Positions 1 through 14,800 of a stretch of 64,000 bases of DNA are shown here, one piece after another. The notes under the pieces are model-generated. The model was given only the letters and a program-made list of their open reading frames with translations. It did not search any database and was not told the DNA's origin. The position numbers were made by a program, and so were the translations under genes. The stretch spans positions 3,584,501 through 3,648,500 of the forward strand of contig JASJOG010000006.1 of NCBI GenBank assembly GCA_030142905.1, written 5' to 3'. Position 1 is the stretch's first letter. Every line of letters starts with the position of its first letter. Source of the DNA: Heliopora coerulea. Lineage: Eukaryota; Cnidaria; Anthozoa; Scleralcyonacea; Helioporidae.

Positions 1-669
1 AATAACATATTTACCTTGGATCGTCTTCGTCATTTTCAACCTCACTGTAAACGATTTCAGGACGACTTGAACTTGAAGTGTTGCCAGAAGAGGGTGGTTC
101 TTGTTCGATAATTGAACAAGTATCACTTTCACTTTCTACAGTTAATACTTTGTTTTGCCTGTATTCAGAATTTTGGTTTTCTTCACCCCTTTGCCGCTTC
201 CGTGGAAGTGAAAAGAACTTAAACAGTTTTGACTGCTCCATTGATCACTATTTACTTTTATTAAAATTATTTTAGTATTCATGCAGTTTTTTGACTTTTT
301 TGGTTTGGATAGGTAACGAAATTTATTGCTATCCTTAGATCTCTGAGTTTCAGCTTTACTTGAAGTACTAACTCCAAATAAACAAATGCAATTTATGCAA
401 GATGGCGGTCGGAAATTTCGAGATGTGAGACAATCTTAACCATCTTAACTCATGCTTCAGATTTAAAGGTAAAGATAGGTAAAAAAAATCAATTTAAACA
501 CACTTTTTGCTTACTCAAATCTTCAATGAATCACAATGTCTGTTATATTGTCTATTTCGCAATTTTATATTTTTCCAGTAAATATTTGGGGGAGCTAAGC
601 CCCCCACTTTTACTTTTTCGGGGCTGAAGCCCCTCTAACACCCCGGTTCCGCCGCCACTGCCGCCACTG
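1..669 (-). mobile_element. 5' part of a probable hAT-type element, truncated by the window
   Basis: Read on the minus strand from 669, the sequence begins CAGTGGCGGC, then nearly repeats it (CAGTGGCGGCGGAACC). That is the style of a hAT terminal inverted repeat. A GC-rich stretch with a GGGGCTTCAGCCCC palindrome follows (about 600-640), and then the ORF starting at 241. The other terminus and any 8-bp target duplication lie outside the window. Confidence 0.4.
15..241 (-). CDS. First exon of a hAT/ZMYM1-like transposon-type gene, cut by the left edge
   Basis: The reading frame starts at ATG 241-239 and encodes about 75 residues. They begin with a basic patch (SLPRKRQR) and become Ser/Glu/Asp-rich and disordered. 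A good splice donor (AAG|GTAAAT) follows position 15, so the rest of the gene lies outside the window. Leaders like this, a nuclear-localisation-type patch followed by an acidic linker, are typical of ZMYM1/TTF-type hAT-derived proteins. The hAT-like terminus at 661-669 on the same strand supports a transposon origin. No catalytic domain is visible, so the family call is inference. Confidence 0.4.
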
Positions 670-787
670 ATTATGAACAAAAAAATGCCTCGGTTCGATC
701 TATGCGCATTAAAGTAAAACATAGTGTGCATGTATGTGAAAAGAAATTAAATTCTACATAGGCTAGACGATTGCCTATAATCTTTTC

Positions 788-885
788 CTGGCAGAAAATC
801 TTCTCTTCCTGAGTAAATTATCTGGCTTTAGCCAGAGTAAAACTAATAGAAACCCGATCCTGCCCAGACAGAGAAAATACTTTAA
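788..885. repeat. Dispersed hairpin repeat, copy 1
   Basis: A short hairpin (ATCTGGC...GCCAGAG) sits between two AGTAAA motifs. The same block recurs at 56628-56720. It is probably a small MITE-like repeat. No coding content is visible. Confidence 0.4.
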
Positions 886-1199
886 ATTGCGGGAGGGAAA
901 ATTTATCCACTTTTGATGTTATTCAAAAATACTACTAAAAAATACCGAGAGAGGGGTACCTTCGTTTATGAATAATTTTCTGGTTCCTGGGGTTTTGAAA
1001 ATCCCAAAATAAATTTCAGGTTTTAAAAATTAAGATTTTTAAACAGTTTATCTCTGTAATCAGATCAACTCTTTCTCAATTTCCTTTATCGTAGTTCAAG
1101 GCGTGCAGAGAGTTTAAGCTTGATATTATCCCACTACTTTAACATCGTAATTAAATGTGCTTATATGTGTGCTAAATATTTACGATATTAATGCGATAT

Positions 1200-1345
1200 A
1201 CGTTGGAAATATGGGAGCTTGGAGATATCTTGAATGAATGAGAGATGAACGTTTGTACAGCTCTTACCTCAGAAATCGTTCTTCTGAGGTAAGAGCTTGA
1301 CGAGCGTTCACATATCATTTAGGATATCTCCCATACACATATCTA
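1200..1345. repeat. Palindrome built from two SINE 3' tails
   Basis: Two copies of the tail of the local tRNA-derived SINE face each other. The outer ends are GGGAGCTTGGAGATATCTTG on the left and its near complement on the right. The centre is a hairpin with arms CTCTTACCTCAGAA / TTCTGAGGTAAGAG. The same tail follows the tRNA-like heads at 45838-46135 and 54340-54681. Confidence 0.55.
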
Positions 1346-1439
1346 CCACACGTTCCTACATTTCTAACATATGTATGACATTAATAACATTATTAACACA
1401 TCGTGGCTGCCGCTTAGGTCGCACATATGTCGAACTTTC

Positions 1440-1630
1440 TCCGTTGCTCGCCTGCTGAGTTTTGGTAGCTCAATGGTTCGACCGTCTCACCAAAAAAATA
1501 GCTTAACGGACGACCGATGAAACGATGGTTAGAGCATTTTACCGGTCGTCCGGAAGTTGCGGGTTCGATCCCCGTCTGGGGCTCAGAAATCGTTTTTCTG
1601 AGATAAAAGCTTGACGCACCCTTATCCATC
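1440..1630 (+). mobile_element. tRNA-derived SINE
   Basis: An A-box-like stretch (TGGTAGCTCAATGGTT, about 1463-1478) and a clear B box (GGGTTCGATCCCC, 1561-1573) are present. The CTGGGGCTC acceptor-type end and the family's 3' tail follow. The A-to-B distance is longer than in a tRNA because about 30 bp extra lies between, with a second A-box-like GGTTAGAGC. It is a SINE relic rather than a functional tRNA gene. Confidence 0.65.
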
Positions 1631-1644
1631 ATTCAACATTTAAC

Positions 1645-1970
1645 AATTACTCGGAGAAGGCGAGGTGAACATTGTTGAATAATCCTCGAGAGGAAGTCGA
1701 GGGGATCATTCAATAATATTCACTTAGCTTGAGGTGAATAATTGTCTTACTGTAATTACACAAGTGCTTATTTGAAAGAAAATAGCGAAATTGCGCTTTC
1801 AAGATCTCCTCGGTAACATTTACAAAGGTAGCCTCCATCTTGCTTCTGAGCCTTCACTGCTATATTCACCTGTAGGTGATGGTCGAGATTTATGACTTAA
1901 CTTTCTGGCCAATCACCACGCGGGGTTTTCAAAAATTACCTGTGTAATTACACTAAACGATATTAATTGC
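1645..1970. repeat. Dispersed non-coding repeat, copy A
   Basis: This block matches, in reverse complement, the block at 53400-53700. Shared landmarks are a short AATAATATTCACTT segment, a 'gattggcc' segment, a segment like CAAGATGGC and an AATTACCTGTG-like end. No ORF is visible. It looks like a non-autonomous transposon family. Confidence 0.5.
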
Positions 1971-2890
1971 ATACATAGGTAGATGTAGATAGGCAGGGTA
2001 AAGTGCTTTTTCAGGTAAAAAAATGCTTAATTTAATGCTTATTTAAAAATCAAATGCTTATGTGCGGCGTGTTCATTGACGTCATTAAAACCGAAGACTG
2101 CGCACAGCCTTTCAACCTCACGGTTGTGAACATCCTTGTGCATGTTCATGTTAACCCGTGCGAGTCCCTGGCAGTCTGTATCATTTAAATCATTTCAGTC
2201 CATTCCTTCGACTTGCTTCTATTCAAGTATATTGAATATATAGTCCAAAAACATAAAGTCCAAAAATATATTAAGCTAACATTTCTACCTTTCTTTATAA
2301 CCTATACAACTAGGTATGTGTTCAATCAGAACTATTTATCAGAGACCATCTACGCCAAACGGCTATTAGCTGCAAAATATTTATGTGAGGTTCTGGCTCT
2401 TGTCGTTTTTTTGTTTCAAAATTACCCCCTTATAGCAATGTACACCTCTTTAGTTGATTAAGGTAGCTCGTTTTTATTTTAATTCCGAAATAATTCATGG
2501 CATAGACTGTAATATATCGTATCTATCTATGGTATATTTAAAAGTATAGGTGGAATATTGCTTTGTCACTTTTGTATAATCAGATTTGGAGCACCAAATA
2601 ACTCTGAGAACAAATAAAAACACACTTGTATGTTGTGGAGCAGATTGTTGAACATTTGATGATTTATTAAAGAAGTATAGTAAGCGATATCGGACATTTG
2701 GAGCCCCTGATTAAGCTGTTTTAGGTACCGAACATTTATATAGATATTTGTGTGAATATTCTATCTTGGCCAAAACGTGGCAAGAACGTCACCTACATCC
2801 CCTGAAAGATTTGAACTGCTCAAACTACTCTATAAGCTCTACATGCGTTGGTTCTACAGGCGTACAATATTACAAAACCAGTTACTAAAG

Positions 2891-5800
2891 TTAAGTTGAC
2901 ATGTTCTTATCATTTTTCGTATCTTTTTTTTTACCTTCTTGCTCACCGTCATTGTCCTTAATTTCTTGAGAATAAGTTTGAATGTGTTTAATTTCAACAA
3001 CAGACGCCATGCTTTCTGGGGTGGGTTTATCTGTAGTTTCTGGTAAACATGTGAAACAGACGAGTCCAGTAATTATACATAGGGCAGCAACAACGGAATA
3101 TGGTAGTAGAGGATGAATTCGTATCTGTTGAATTTAATAACACATAAATATGATAGACGCACACAAAATTGTTATGTCTAAACAGAATGGTCAATATTTT
3201 CTCTTTAATAAAGCAAGTATTATTTTTTGAGATCTGTTTCCCATTATCATGGTTTCAGCAAAATATTTTAAAACTGAATTTTAAAAGAAAGAAATTATGA
3301 AATAGATGTAATACAACGCCGCTTCTGATTGGCAGCCATGCGTGCTCCATACTCGATCCGGAATTGCTCGAGGCTATCGCCTCGAGCAACTCTTACGCTT
3401 TTTTCGTGCTCTTCCAAACTTCCGCGTGCATCCATTGCGCAATGGAGCACGCCAAATCATGAACCATTTCTTTAATTTCGACTGAAAAATGTTTATGACA
3501 TTTTGAGCCATAAACGCTCAGTTAATGCACACTTAGAGCAGAAGAACAAATAAGAGAACAAAGCAAAAACGAAGAGAGAAAAAAGAAGAAAACAAAAAAA
3601 AACACCATCGAAGATTTAGATAATACAAAAATTAAATGTTTTTATTGTTTGATGAACTTTAGATGAATATTGAAACTTCCCCTTCTTCTCGAAAAGCAAT
3701 GTGAAAGTGTGGAGCCGCAGGTCGCTTATTAACTGGGCCTCTATCTTTTTGGGGAAATCCACTCTTCTTTAAACGAGAAAACCTAATGAACCAATCAAAT
3801 CACCATAAAACACTAAAGTGAGTTATCGATAATCTAATTATTCGTGGAAGTAAAATCCATGATATCTATGTTTGGCATTAATTTATTAAAGACATGAGAT
3901 ACTTACCAACCAAACGTTGTACAAGGCCAAAAATGAACCAACTCTTCCACATGCGGATGATGTTCCCATTCCAATCGTCCTGAAAGCAAAACAAATGAAT
4001 GACTTTTCGTTCCTTACGCTTTCATTTCACGGGAATAATTGCCTACAGGCATTCCTAAAGGATAACGTGCGTATTTTAAGTATACATTTCCAGTTAACGG
4101 GTGCGAAATTAGTATCAACTGACGTGATAATCGACGAAAACAAAGCACAAGTTAACTACGATCTCACGAAAATTGAGAGCGACTGATTAAACTGTTTCAG
4201 TACAGTTGAACCCCGTTAAGCCGCCACCCTAGGGGAGATGGCATGTGGCCCCTTAACAGGGATTGGCCGCTTAATAACGGTTTGTCACAAACTAGCATAA
4301 GGCGTGGTGCAAAGTCACTTCATTTGAAAACAAACACACGTGGAGGTTTGTGACAACTGTTGCACATAATAGAAAGCAACAAAATAATGCATGGCAAGGC
4401 TATCGTTAAGGGCAAACGTATTAAAAGTGGAAGTAGCTAGGGCTTGGAAGCTCCATTGGAATGCAAGTTTACCGGCGACAATTTTTCTATCTAACAGATC
4501 AACTCAAAGCTTGGGAATGAATCGAAGAAGTTGAGTCCAAACTTATTTAACAGATCCCTGACTACGGACATTAGCTTGGGATAGTCTTTGGATTCACAAT
4601 TTGAGACGCTCCACACAGTACATTTACAGTAATTATGGGTCAAAACGCATTGCCAGATAATCAAAAAACTATCACTTCCAGTGAGTATGACTAAAAACGA
4701 TTGTTTGAATGTTTTTATCATTTGTCACCTTCAATCTGAGACTTTCGTCTATCATCAACTCTACTAAGATCCAGAGAAAGTACGAGTGTTAAATTCACGA
4801 TGGCTGCTCAATAGAGAATTAATAGAATTAATATACTTAACACAATTGGAAAACCGTTATCGGGATGGCCAAAAGATGACTGCATCTACTCAATAGAGGT
4901 GGCGGCTTAACAGGGGTTATATGTGCAACATTTATACTGACAAAACTTTCAGTACTATGAAAACTGGCCGCTTAAAAGAAGGTGATCGCCTAATAGGTGG
5001 CCACTTAACAAAGATTCAACTGTACAAGCTTATTTATTTTTTAAAAGATTTTTCAAATCCAATACAAAAAGCTAGGAAAAGTATTGTTTCGTGGGAAAAA
5101 AACTCGTCCTCGTCGCGTAACTACCCGCTAAGTCCATATCTATTCAATATTCTTCGACACTTCTAATAAAGAATTCTCGTAACGCTTATTTTCATGACAC
5201 TATTAAACAACGTAAAAGAATTGGCATACCGAACTGAAGTTGGAAATATTTCAGTGCTGTAGACGTAAACTGTATTGAATGCTACAACTATCGAATAAAG
5301 GCAAACTATTGCCATAATTACACGTCCAGCGGAATAACCTGAAGAAATAAAATTCAAAAGTCGATATTGATAGGTTAAAAACAAGCATTGGTGTTATCAC
5401 ACAGATGGAATGGTCAAGCCATTTAATGGAATAATCTAATAGGTATTCGTAGTTTCATGGTAATGCAAAAGGTTATGCAAGTTGCTATTTGCATATTGAA
5501 TGAAAGTTAACGTTTCATGGACGAAGTAAGGAATTTTAGAGTTACAATGGTCAATCTTTGTGACTAATTGAGATTTTCAAATTTCTGCGACTTACAATTG
5601 AGATAATCTGTGAAGTCAAATTATGAATACACCATTGTAATTTATTGAGAAATCACGTACATCTTTCAGACTGCATGTTCAAAATTAACTGGAGTCTTGG
5701 CAAGTGAATGCATCTCATCACAGTAAAAATTAACGACGCTGCTGAAAATGTAGAGGAGATTCCTCTACACTACCGAACGTCTGAAAGGATAGTTGTCTGG

Positions 5801-8800
5801 AACGTGTAAACTTTGTCTGAAAAAGGACAATAGTGATCAGACGTGTTCCGGCTTATTTTCAATAAACATCTTATAAAAAGTTTAAGTCATTAATCGATTT
5901 ATTTCACTCCCTATTTTGGTTGGGAGAAGGATTTCTACTTCACCTGTTAATAACTGTTAGCAAATAATTTGCTCATGCGCATTTACAGGGCAACCTTATT
6001 TTCCTGCAAATAATACTCTGCTCAGCCACGTTAAATTCCACCTCCGTAAAACATTCACAGGTAGTCAGACAGCTGGGCAAAGATATCAAAAAATCATTAT
6101 ATTATAGTTATCATTATATTACAAGTACAAAGTAAAAATAAATGGGATAATTACACAGTTAAACCCGGTTATCACAAAATATCTTGATTTATCAGTGTCT
6201 CGCAAATTAATTATTTGCCTCTGCCTTAGACATCGGGTAAAGATCGATGTGCTCGCTGACAAGAAACCTCGATATTTCCCCATTAATTATTTGTTTCGAG
6301 TTCTTTCAAAGAAATCAAGAATGTCTGAGAACCATCGTAAACTTATGTACATAATAACTGTATAGATATGCTCATATAGACACAGTTAACATTCATTTTT
6401 ACAAACAAAACGTTATGCCGATCCTTATTTACTATCTTGTTGTTTTAAACGATATTGAATCGACATTATCTAAAAAGTAAAAAAAGAACCCAAAAAAACC
6501 TACAAAATCACGCTATGAGAATAATACTACACAAAGGCAAACGTACTTGTTCCAGAGATTTACACAAACTGAATAAATTATGTCATATCTTCTAAATCGT
6601 CGCAGATGTTTACGATTTTTATCACTATGCAATATAAATGACTTAGATTGTTCATAGCAGATAAGAAACACTTTTATTTTTCGTAGATCATTACAACCAT
6701 TGGCATCCTTGGTCAAACTAATTTTAAGTTTGCTGCTAAATATTGAAATTCCCTTCCAAGATCTATCAGGGAAATCTCTTCATACAATGCTCTCAAAATT
6801 GCAATTTGTAATTATTTACGAAGTGAGAACATCGATAATCATATTTGTAGCTCATGAAATTTTTTATTGTTTTATTAGTAGTTATACTTGTATAGTAACA
6901 TGTTTTAGATATATTTTATGCTTCTTATCCAGTTAATACCAGCTTATGCGGAATTAATTTCCATAGATTATTATTATTATTATCTTTATCATTAGCATAG
7001 ACGTTATAACTATCGTCATCGTTATCGTTATTATCATCAGTCGTGGGAAAAAGCAAAATGTTTCCCTTCCTCTAAAGTTCCCAATAAAAGTTTATCCCTA
7101 CGCCACTGCTAAACTTCTGTGAATGAAAATAGCATTGTCGTGATAAAAGACTAAATCGAATCGCTTTTTCAACTAGTTTCGTGATATTCATATGTTTTAG
7201 ACAAGATCAAACATATATCTATCTTCATTAAATTTAACATTCCCAATTAAAAGTAAATAGAGTATAGATTGCTTTGTTGCGATAAAAGACGAAAAGTTCT
7301 GCTTTGAGGAGAGACTGCTCAGGGAACCTTCGTGTTATGATAGCTAAGATATTTCAGTCCAGTGATCTTTGGTATGATAAGGTGTATTTAATTCTAAAAT
7401 TTCTAGTGCTTTTAAAATGTAACCGCAAAGACATACGTGTTTTCTTAATTAGTTACAACGCTATGTCCATAACTTGACCTTATAGATTGCATCGTTTACA
7501 CGTTAAAAAAATTGTATATATGAAGAGTGAAATGGAAAAGCTACATAATCCTATTTTTGATGAAACCCTTTCCCTAAATTTTATTACTTAAGTCGCAAAC
7601 AACATGAAATTGGGATGATCTAGATGGAGCGAGTAAATTGGCCCGGATAGCCGGTAGTTTGTCATGGGTAATCGTTCACACTTTCGAAGTTTGCTGATTG
7701 TTTGACGATTTCATAACAGCAAATCTAAGTGGATGAATGTGAGAGAAAGCGAATACGAGATTTAATAGGCAAAATAAAATAATGAAATCGAATTTACAAA
7801 GAAACGTAACTTGCAAACCCTAAGCTGCACGCTCGACACAACAACAGTAAAATATTCAGATCAATTGTAACAAGGAGTGTTTTAGCAGATGAACCGAACT
7901 TCATAATGAAGAGTCTTGCCCAACGTCATATTCAAGTGAATCTTGCCAGTAAGTGGGCACTGGGAGTACGTTGGGTGTATGTTGTACTGGAATTTTTTAA
8001 CGAACTTTTAGTAAAAATTTAGATACAAAAATATCATCTCAGAAATCGCATTAAATCAAATGAAGGAAGACATAGAAGAAACATTGAAGTCAACACACCA
8101 AGCAAACAGGTTAACGTTATTGTATTCAAAATTCGTAAGCACGTTGTTAACTTCAACGATTTGCCGTAGCTTGCCTTTTATTCAGTGATTTTGTTGATCA
8201 TCAAACTTTTACATCCCGAATATAGTGTTTTCTGATTCGTCCATGATTTGCAGGATACAATATACCACCAAAACTTTAAAAAGAGAGTTTTCAAAACTCG
8301 AAAAAATGACTTTTTGAAACAACTTGCGTCAATCAAATCGCGGCCCACACTACTTATCCGTGACCCGTGAGAAAATGTCATTTATTATAACCATAACCCT
8401 AATGTCATTTATTATAACCATAATTTGTAGTCTAACCAATTGCTTACTGTTCAATATAAGTTGAACCGCGTTCTTTAGTTTGGTTTATAGATTAGTTTAA
8501 CTTTAAGGTATATAAGCATGAAAGAGGCTTGATTGATCGTCTTACCAGAAAAAGCTGTTTTATGACCCTGCATGACGGGAAACGAACCCTTAACGTTCTA
8601 ATTACCGTTGACATGCTTAATGGTTAGAGCATTTTCCTGGCAAATTTAGTGCATGCGTACTAAAAACGTAACATATATGCCAACCTATCACATTTATTAA
8701 CATTAACTACATACCACCAATTGCACTCGAGGGAGTTGCTGCACGGAAGCTTATCTAAATTGATACGAAATTGTTCGCTTATTAACCTTTATCTGACTGA

Positions 8801-11800
8801 TCACTTGGTATTGAAACTGAGATTATAGATGCCACAGTTGCAACAATCAACCCACCAACAATTGCTTTTCGACGACCAAGCCTGTAACACAAGAAAATGA
8901 AAAAAAAGCAACCAACTACCTGGTCACAGATTCTCTTCGCAAGTCGAAGAACCATCTGCAATCTTGGACAAAAGTATTTGTAACAGTCAGTCCCCTTACC
9001 TCGATTCCAAGTTGTTATTTAAACTTTAACCGAACATTGATTTGGAAGATAGGGATGTTACAATATTACTGTCCAAGATTGTAGATTTTGTCCACTTAAC
9101 TTTTAAATCTTTTGGTATAGCAGCTAATCCTAATTTACGGTGAAATTTTCATGCACTTATTCAGGAGTGGATCTTTTGAGGAACGAGACTGGACATGCCG
9201 AAAATAGTTTCAATACACAGATTTAGACAAGATTAAAGGAGACTATAATCCCTCTCAAGACTGCATTTGCGTGTGCATTACTTGGAATAATTCATACACT
9301 TACTTCTGCATGCAAAAAATAGACGTAAGTGTTGCCGGGAGAGTTGATATCCTGATGAGGAAAAAGTTCAAGTACATATTGCCACCAAGGTAAATTGAAC
9401 CATAATTGACAGAGTACGTGACCAGGGCGCAACAAAACCTAAAAGAAAAATATTATTTAATATTACTAATAGTAAATGTATGTTCTATTTATTCTGTGGG
9501 TTATTTCTCCATTTTGTGTTTCAATGTGCGTTCCAGTTCATAAACTAGATGGTTCTTGGAGACCCAACTGGAGACCCGATTCATGTGTCCAAGCTGTTCA
9601 TTAACTGAAACCACCATCACTTTACTCGACTGGCCAAATTTGCTTTTTAATTAGGTTGAATAGGTGATGATAGTTTGATGATAATCTCTGCAAAATTATG
9701 AGAAAATCTATACGTCCTTGCACAAGCCACCCACAAGGTGAAAGTTAATCATATCATTAACGATAAATTTTAATTCAATGATTACTGTAAATACTTGATG
9801 CTATCATAAATTAATACCAAGTTAATCTTAACCCTTTAATTCACATTGTTGTTTTACAACAAGAAATATGAAGAAATAGAACAAAAGAATAAAACAAAAA
9901 AGAACAAAGAATAATTGGTGGAAAATTGACAGTTAAGGGTTGAAGAGGTTTTTTCTTCAACGACGAAATCATCTTCAGTATACTTGCAACTTTACTGCTT
10001 TTTGAAGATGCAAGAGTTCTTCCTGTAAAATTTATGTCATCGCATAACACTTCAGAGCAGACTTATATTAAGTATTCTGATGAACACTTTTTTTAATTCT
10101 TTTTATTTTCCTTTGCTTTTCTTTTCTTATTAAAAATGTTTCTTAAAGACAACCAGGCTACGTGTAATCCTGTGAAATACCACATCGAGCTTTGCCACGT
10201 TGAAATAAATATGATGAAAAAAGGTTTCATTTGAACTTTAGATGCCTGCTGATAAGCGGCAAAGTCTTGCATGAGTTATAAAAAGGCAGTTCATACGCTC
10301 AATAACAACAAACCAGGGCGATAATCGTGCGTGAGTCAAATCCAGACTTAGAGGTGGCTCACCATTTATAATTTTCTGGTGTTTTTACTCTGTCATTGCG
10401 TTTGCACAGGTCAGTTTTTTGAATGTCGAGTTCTCCGGCCCGTTTCTTCGAATTTGGAATAGTTGAACTCACGAAATGCATTAAAAAAGTTGGATTCTGA
10501 TGTAAACGTTTCAGGGTATCAGTATAAACCAAAATATCCTCTTTCAAAACAAGCCCTGCCACCACATCCCATCCGTAATAATGCCATAACTTAAACTGAT
10601 TTTCATCACTGTAAACTAGGAGATCAGGGCTATTTCGGCAAGTGTTGTACAACGAAACGGTGAAAGAGGATCTGGCAGATATATCATCATGTTAAAACTT
10701 AGCCGTTATATGTGACATACTGTACCCATTACGAATGGAAAGAACTGGACTTAAAATGTAAATGCCACAAGACACTAAAGTAACCACCAATGTTGTCGAT
10801 TCGAGTCGCACTCGAGTTCCAAAATTTTGTGACTTGCGACTTGACTCGGACTTGCCTCAACTGACTTGAAATTTAAACTTGACTTGGGACTTGGTGTTTT
10901 GCCGTTTGATACTTGCGTCTTGGCTTTGATAGATTGTGCCGGTAAAACTAGCACATTATGCTACTAGCACTGCTCCCTTTTTACTGAAATTGTGCCGGGA
11001 AGTGTGCCAGTTTTTTTAAATTATGCTGATAATACTAAGAAGTGCGAAGAATATATGCTACTTTATTGTTTCTTTAAATAGTACTCATGGTAACCGCAGT
11101 CGTGAAGTTGGTGTTACTCAACATGAACATGTTAAATGAAATACAACATGTATTTGTTTGACGCAGTTGTAACTGTTAAAATTATAACTGCAAGTAGTTC
11201 ATGCAGAGCCAATACTGTACTTTTTCTGAACTTTTAACAAACCACTCTGTCCTTATCGCTTGTTGTACTGTGGCATAACACCAGCTTGCAGGTAATCTAC
11301 AAGGACATGATCTTGCAAGTCATTAAAGCATGAGGAGAGCAGAGAGAATGCTCATGAGAATTACATTTTTCGCATCAGATATTTCTCTCTTTTCATCATT
11401 ATTTCCCTTCAATTAATATCAGAGTTCGATGTCAGGTTACTTCAGCTGTTCCTGGACTACTGACTGTTTATGTCACTTCGTTTTCACGTTCTAAATCACT
11501 GCCATCCTCCAAATCACTGTAAGTCGCCATTTTGATTGTTAAACAAACAGCACTATAGCACTACAGCGGTACAACCCTCGGGCAGTGGGTCAGTTCTCAT
11601 TAGAGACTGGTTACAAAACTACAAATGTTCTTATGCTGTTTGATGCTGAGTACTCGTAAATTCTGATAGTAAACTCTTTCAGCATAAATAACGAGTAATT
11701 TAATGCTTCAGAAGAAGCAGAAAATGATAATTATGTTTGCAGTGCTTTTTTCGGAAAAATTGTGAAAATTGTGCTCATGATAGCAAATTATGCCAAAAAT

Positions 11801-14800
11801 TGTGCTGGCACAATCTATCAAAGCCTACCGTCAGACTTGAAACTAAAAGTACTATTATTGCAACCAAACATGCCGCGAAAAGCAAGAGACAGTAATGGGC
11901 AGGACTTTCAAGTAAAGATAGTTTTCTTATTACACAGTATTTATCCGATGTGAGAACCCTTGTTATCAGACATTGTTGATCGATAGTTTTCGTGTTTGGT
12001 TACATGAAGTTAGTCATTAATTTTCGCGCCATTTTTCGGTTGGACCATTGAACTCATTCTCACGACAAGTAACCATGGTGTACATTCCAAAAGTGATCTC
12101 GTTTGGATTCTTCTGAGACTTGGTTTTTAAGCGTAGCCCAAGTCGTTTGCCGAAATCTTTAATTTCATAATTTGACCTTGTAATCACTAGAATTTTATGT
12201 GTGGGTACTTGGCTGGCCAATGTAAAAGGATTTGAGACTTGACTTGGGACTTGTTCTCAAATATTTAAGACTTGACTTGGGACTTCACCTAAGGGACTTG
12301 AGACTTACTTGAGACTTGAACTGAAAGATTTACAGACAAGCCTGGTAAGCACAGATAAATGCCTTTCTGGCTTAAATTTCATTAGATAGCCATCACCAAT
12401 TACATGAAATCTATCACGTTGATATTCATTTTTGTTGTATTTAATTTCTCTGAACAGGTCTGATACTGGATGGCCGGATTATAAATTAGATTATTCACCT
12501 TCAGTTCGAATTGTCATTCTGGTCAACCATCACTTTTATCCGTCAAGTTCTACTTGATGGCAAGAATTTGACAAACATAATAAGATACTTCAATACGCTA
12601 CATGTCATTGCATGGTTCAATGTATGGACCTTTTGAATTTCTTTTGTACGTACCAGGTCAACCAACTCGCGGTAGTGATCTTGGCAACGTTTTTGTTGTA
12701 AAACAAATCTCTGACATCGGATTTTTCCTCTGCTATTTCCTGTGGGACTTCTAGCTCCACACTAGGCATGGGTTTTCTGTTAATGCGAGCAACTGTTTTT
12801 AGTTGCTTAAGAGCATCATCGTGGCGCTTGTTAACCAGAAGAAAACGGCAAGATTCAGGAAGAAACCTAAATCAGGAGATAAAGCTTTAGGGAAAAATTG
12901 GTTTAGATAAAAAGGTACTTTGTTGGATCGAAAGAGGGGCCCACAAGTAGATGTCCTCCCTTAAAGTCGCCGAGAAAACAAACGAACAATTTTAAAAGAT
13001 CTAAAATTTGAAGTATACCGGCAATTGGTTAGTTACAATGAAAGAGATAAACAAAGTAAATTCAGCACTGGCAAATTCTGTCCGTCAATCAAACACTTTT
13101 TTTCCCATAGTTCATAGCCCTAACTGTGGTAGATCTACATATAGCGCCTCCAGCGTGGTGTCCCCATTGTTAAACCTGATTTTTCTTTTCTAGTTATCGC
13201 ATGACTTTTACAATTAAGTTAAACAATATATATCCTGTATTACCATGGAAAATGTAACCAGAAAATTCACACCCCCATCCTCCCTCAAATAACCTATTCT
13301 TCGGTACCATCAGCTGGGTACCAGGACAAAAGCAGAACTTTTATTCTCACCTCCTATTTTAGAAATTCCCAGATCCCCCCCTAATTAGTAAGAAATTGAT
13401 CTGTAGTCGGTATGGATTTTTTCGGCTGCCGTCACCACGTATTACCAGATAAAGAAGCAAAAAGATATTTTCTGGTAGCAGTCAGTACGTGTTCAACGTC
13501 GCTTTCAATCCGCTCTATAAATGTTAAATTTAATCAAGTAATTTTTACATGTACTTTCCACTAGCAGATCCAGACTTGGCTTGAAGGGGGGGGGGGGGGG
13601 GGGTCCAGCCTGGGATTAGTAATCAAACAGTAAGATTTCCTCATCTGCTCTGAGCCACTCCAGAGAAATCACATGTTTAGTTGCTTGAGATTGTTTTTAG
13701 TGACAACTGAGATATTCAACTGTGTAGTTATAGTTTTCACCAGAATGTACAGCTATATATACAATATACCATATATATATATGAACCAAATCACCAACCT
13801 CCACTAAATCGAGTTCACCATCAATAATATTCAACTAAAACTCTTTTAAAAATCTTTAATAATATCTACGTTTCGGGGAACTGCCACTTTGTCAAGATAC
13901 AAACATTGCAAGCTTTATATGTCCCTATATATACTGTTCGTACAAATTAATTCCGCTGGGACTTAACAGTAGAGACTTTTTGTAATTTATTGTAATTAGT
14001 TTATGATTCTAATCTTATATATATATATTTATGGATTTAATAATATATATAAAATTAAACTAAACTAAATAAAACTTTTTAACTAAATAAAACCTTTCAA
14101 CTAAACCTAACTAAAAACTAAACCTTTCTAAACCTTTTAAACTGAACCTTTCAACTAAATAAAACCTTTTAACTTGCGTTTTATAAACTACTTGGAAGAT
14201 CAACATTTGTAGCTGTTTTCTTTTCCTATTTCATCAGTTAGTGAACAAATTTATCATAAATTACACTTGTTATCATCTTAATGAAAGGGGGAGCCCGAGC
14301 CCTTTGGGCCCCAACCTGGATCCTCCACAGCTTTGGTCTGTTTTTTCAAATTGCTTTATCTGTGTGCAACTTAGAAAAATCAATTTAGTTGATGCTGGGG
14401 AGCTTAGATTTTAAAACTTCCAGGAGAGTCTGGTTTCTTCTTCGGGTATTTTTTTGAACTTTTTTCGTCCCCTTACCTCACGAGTCCAAAGATGAATGAC
14501 TATTTGTTCACCTCAGTTCCCATATTTAGAGAAAGCAAAATAAGTAAAAAACAAAATTAAACAAAAAATTGTTTAGGCAGGATCCCTGCGAGAAACGAGG
14601 ATAATCATGATGATTGAGGTGACGTTATAGAAAACAAAACACTATTGGGTATGTCGTGTTTACGGGGAAAAGACGCAGGAAAAAGAAATTGAAGCAAAAA
14701 TGAAACGAAACTGAGCATAGCAAGCTTTTAAGATCCATGGAAAATTCAATGAGCAAATCCAAACTTCCACACTGTACCAGCGAGGCTTTAACTTCCTGGT

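Noticed and set aside
1440..1600. Functional tRNA gene
   Set aside because: A and B boxes are present, but spacing, stems and the multi-copy 3' tail show a SINE. The same reasoning applies at 45977, 54420, 54640 and 62120.
3917..4186. 89-aa plus-strand frame
   Set aside because: Its start is antisense to an SLC22 exon and the rest is intron; no domain was recognised.
12017..12220. 67-aa minus-strand frame
   Set aside because: Composition is plausible, but there is no domain, no splice link to SLC22 and it lies next to minisatellite sequence.
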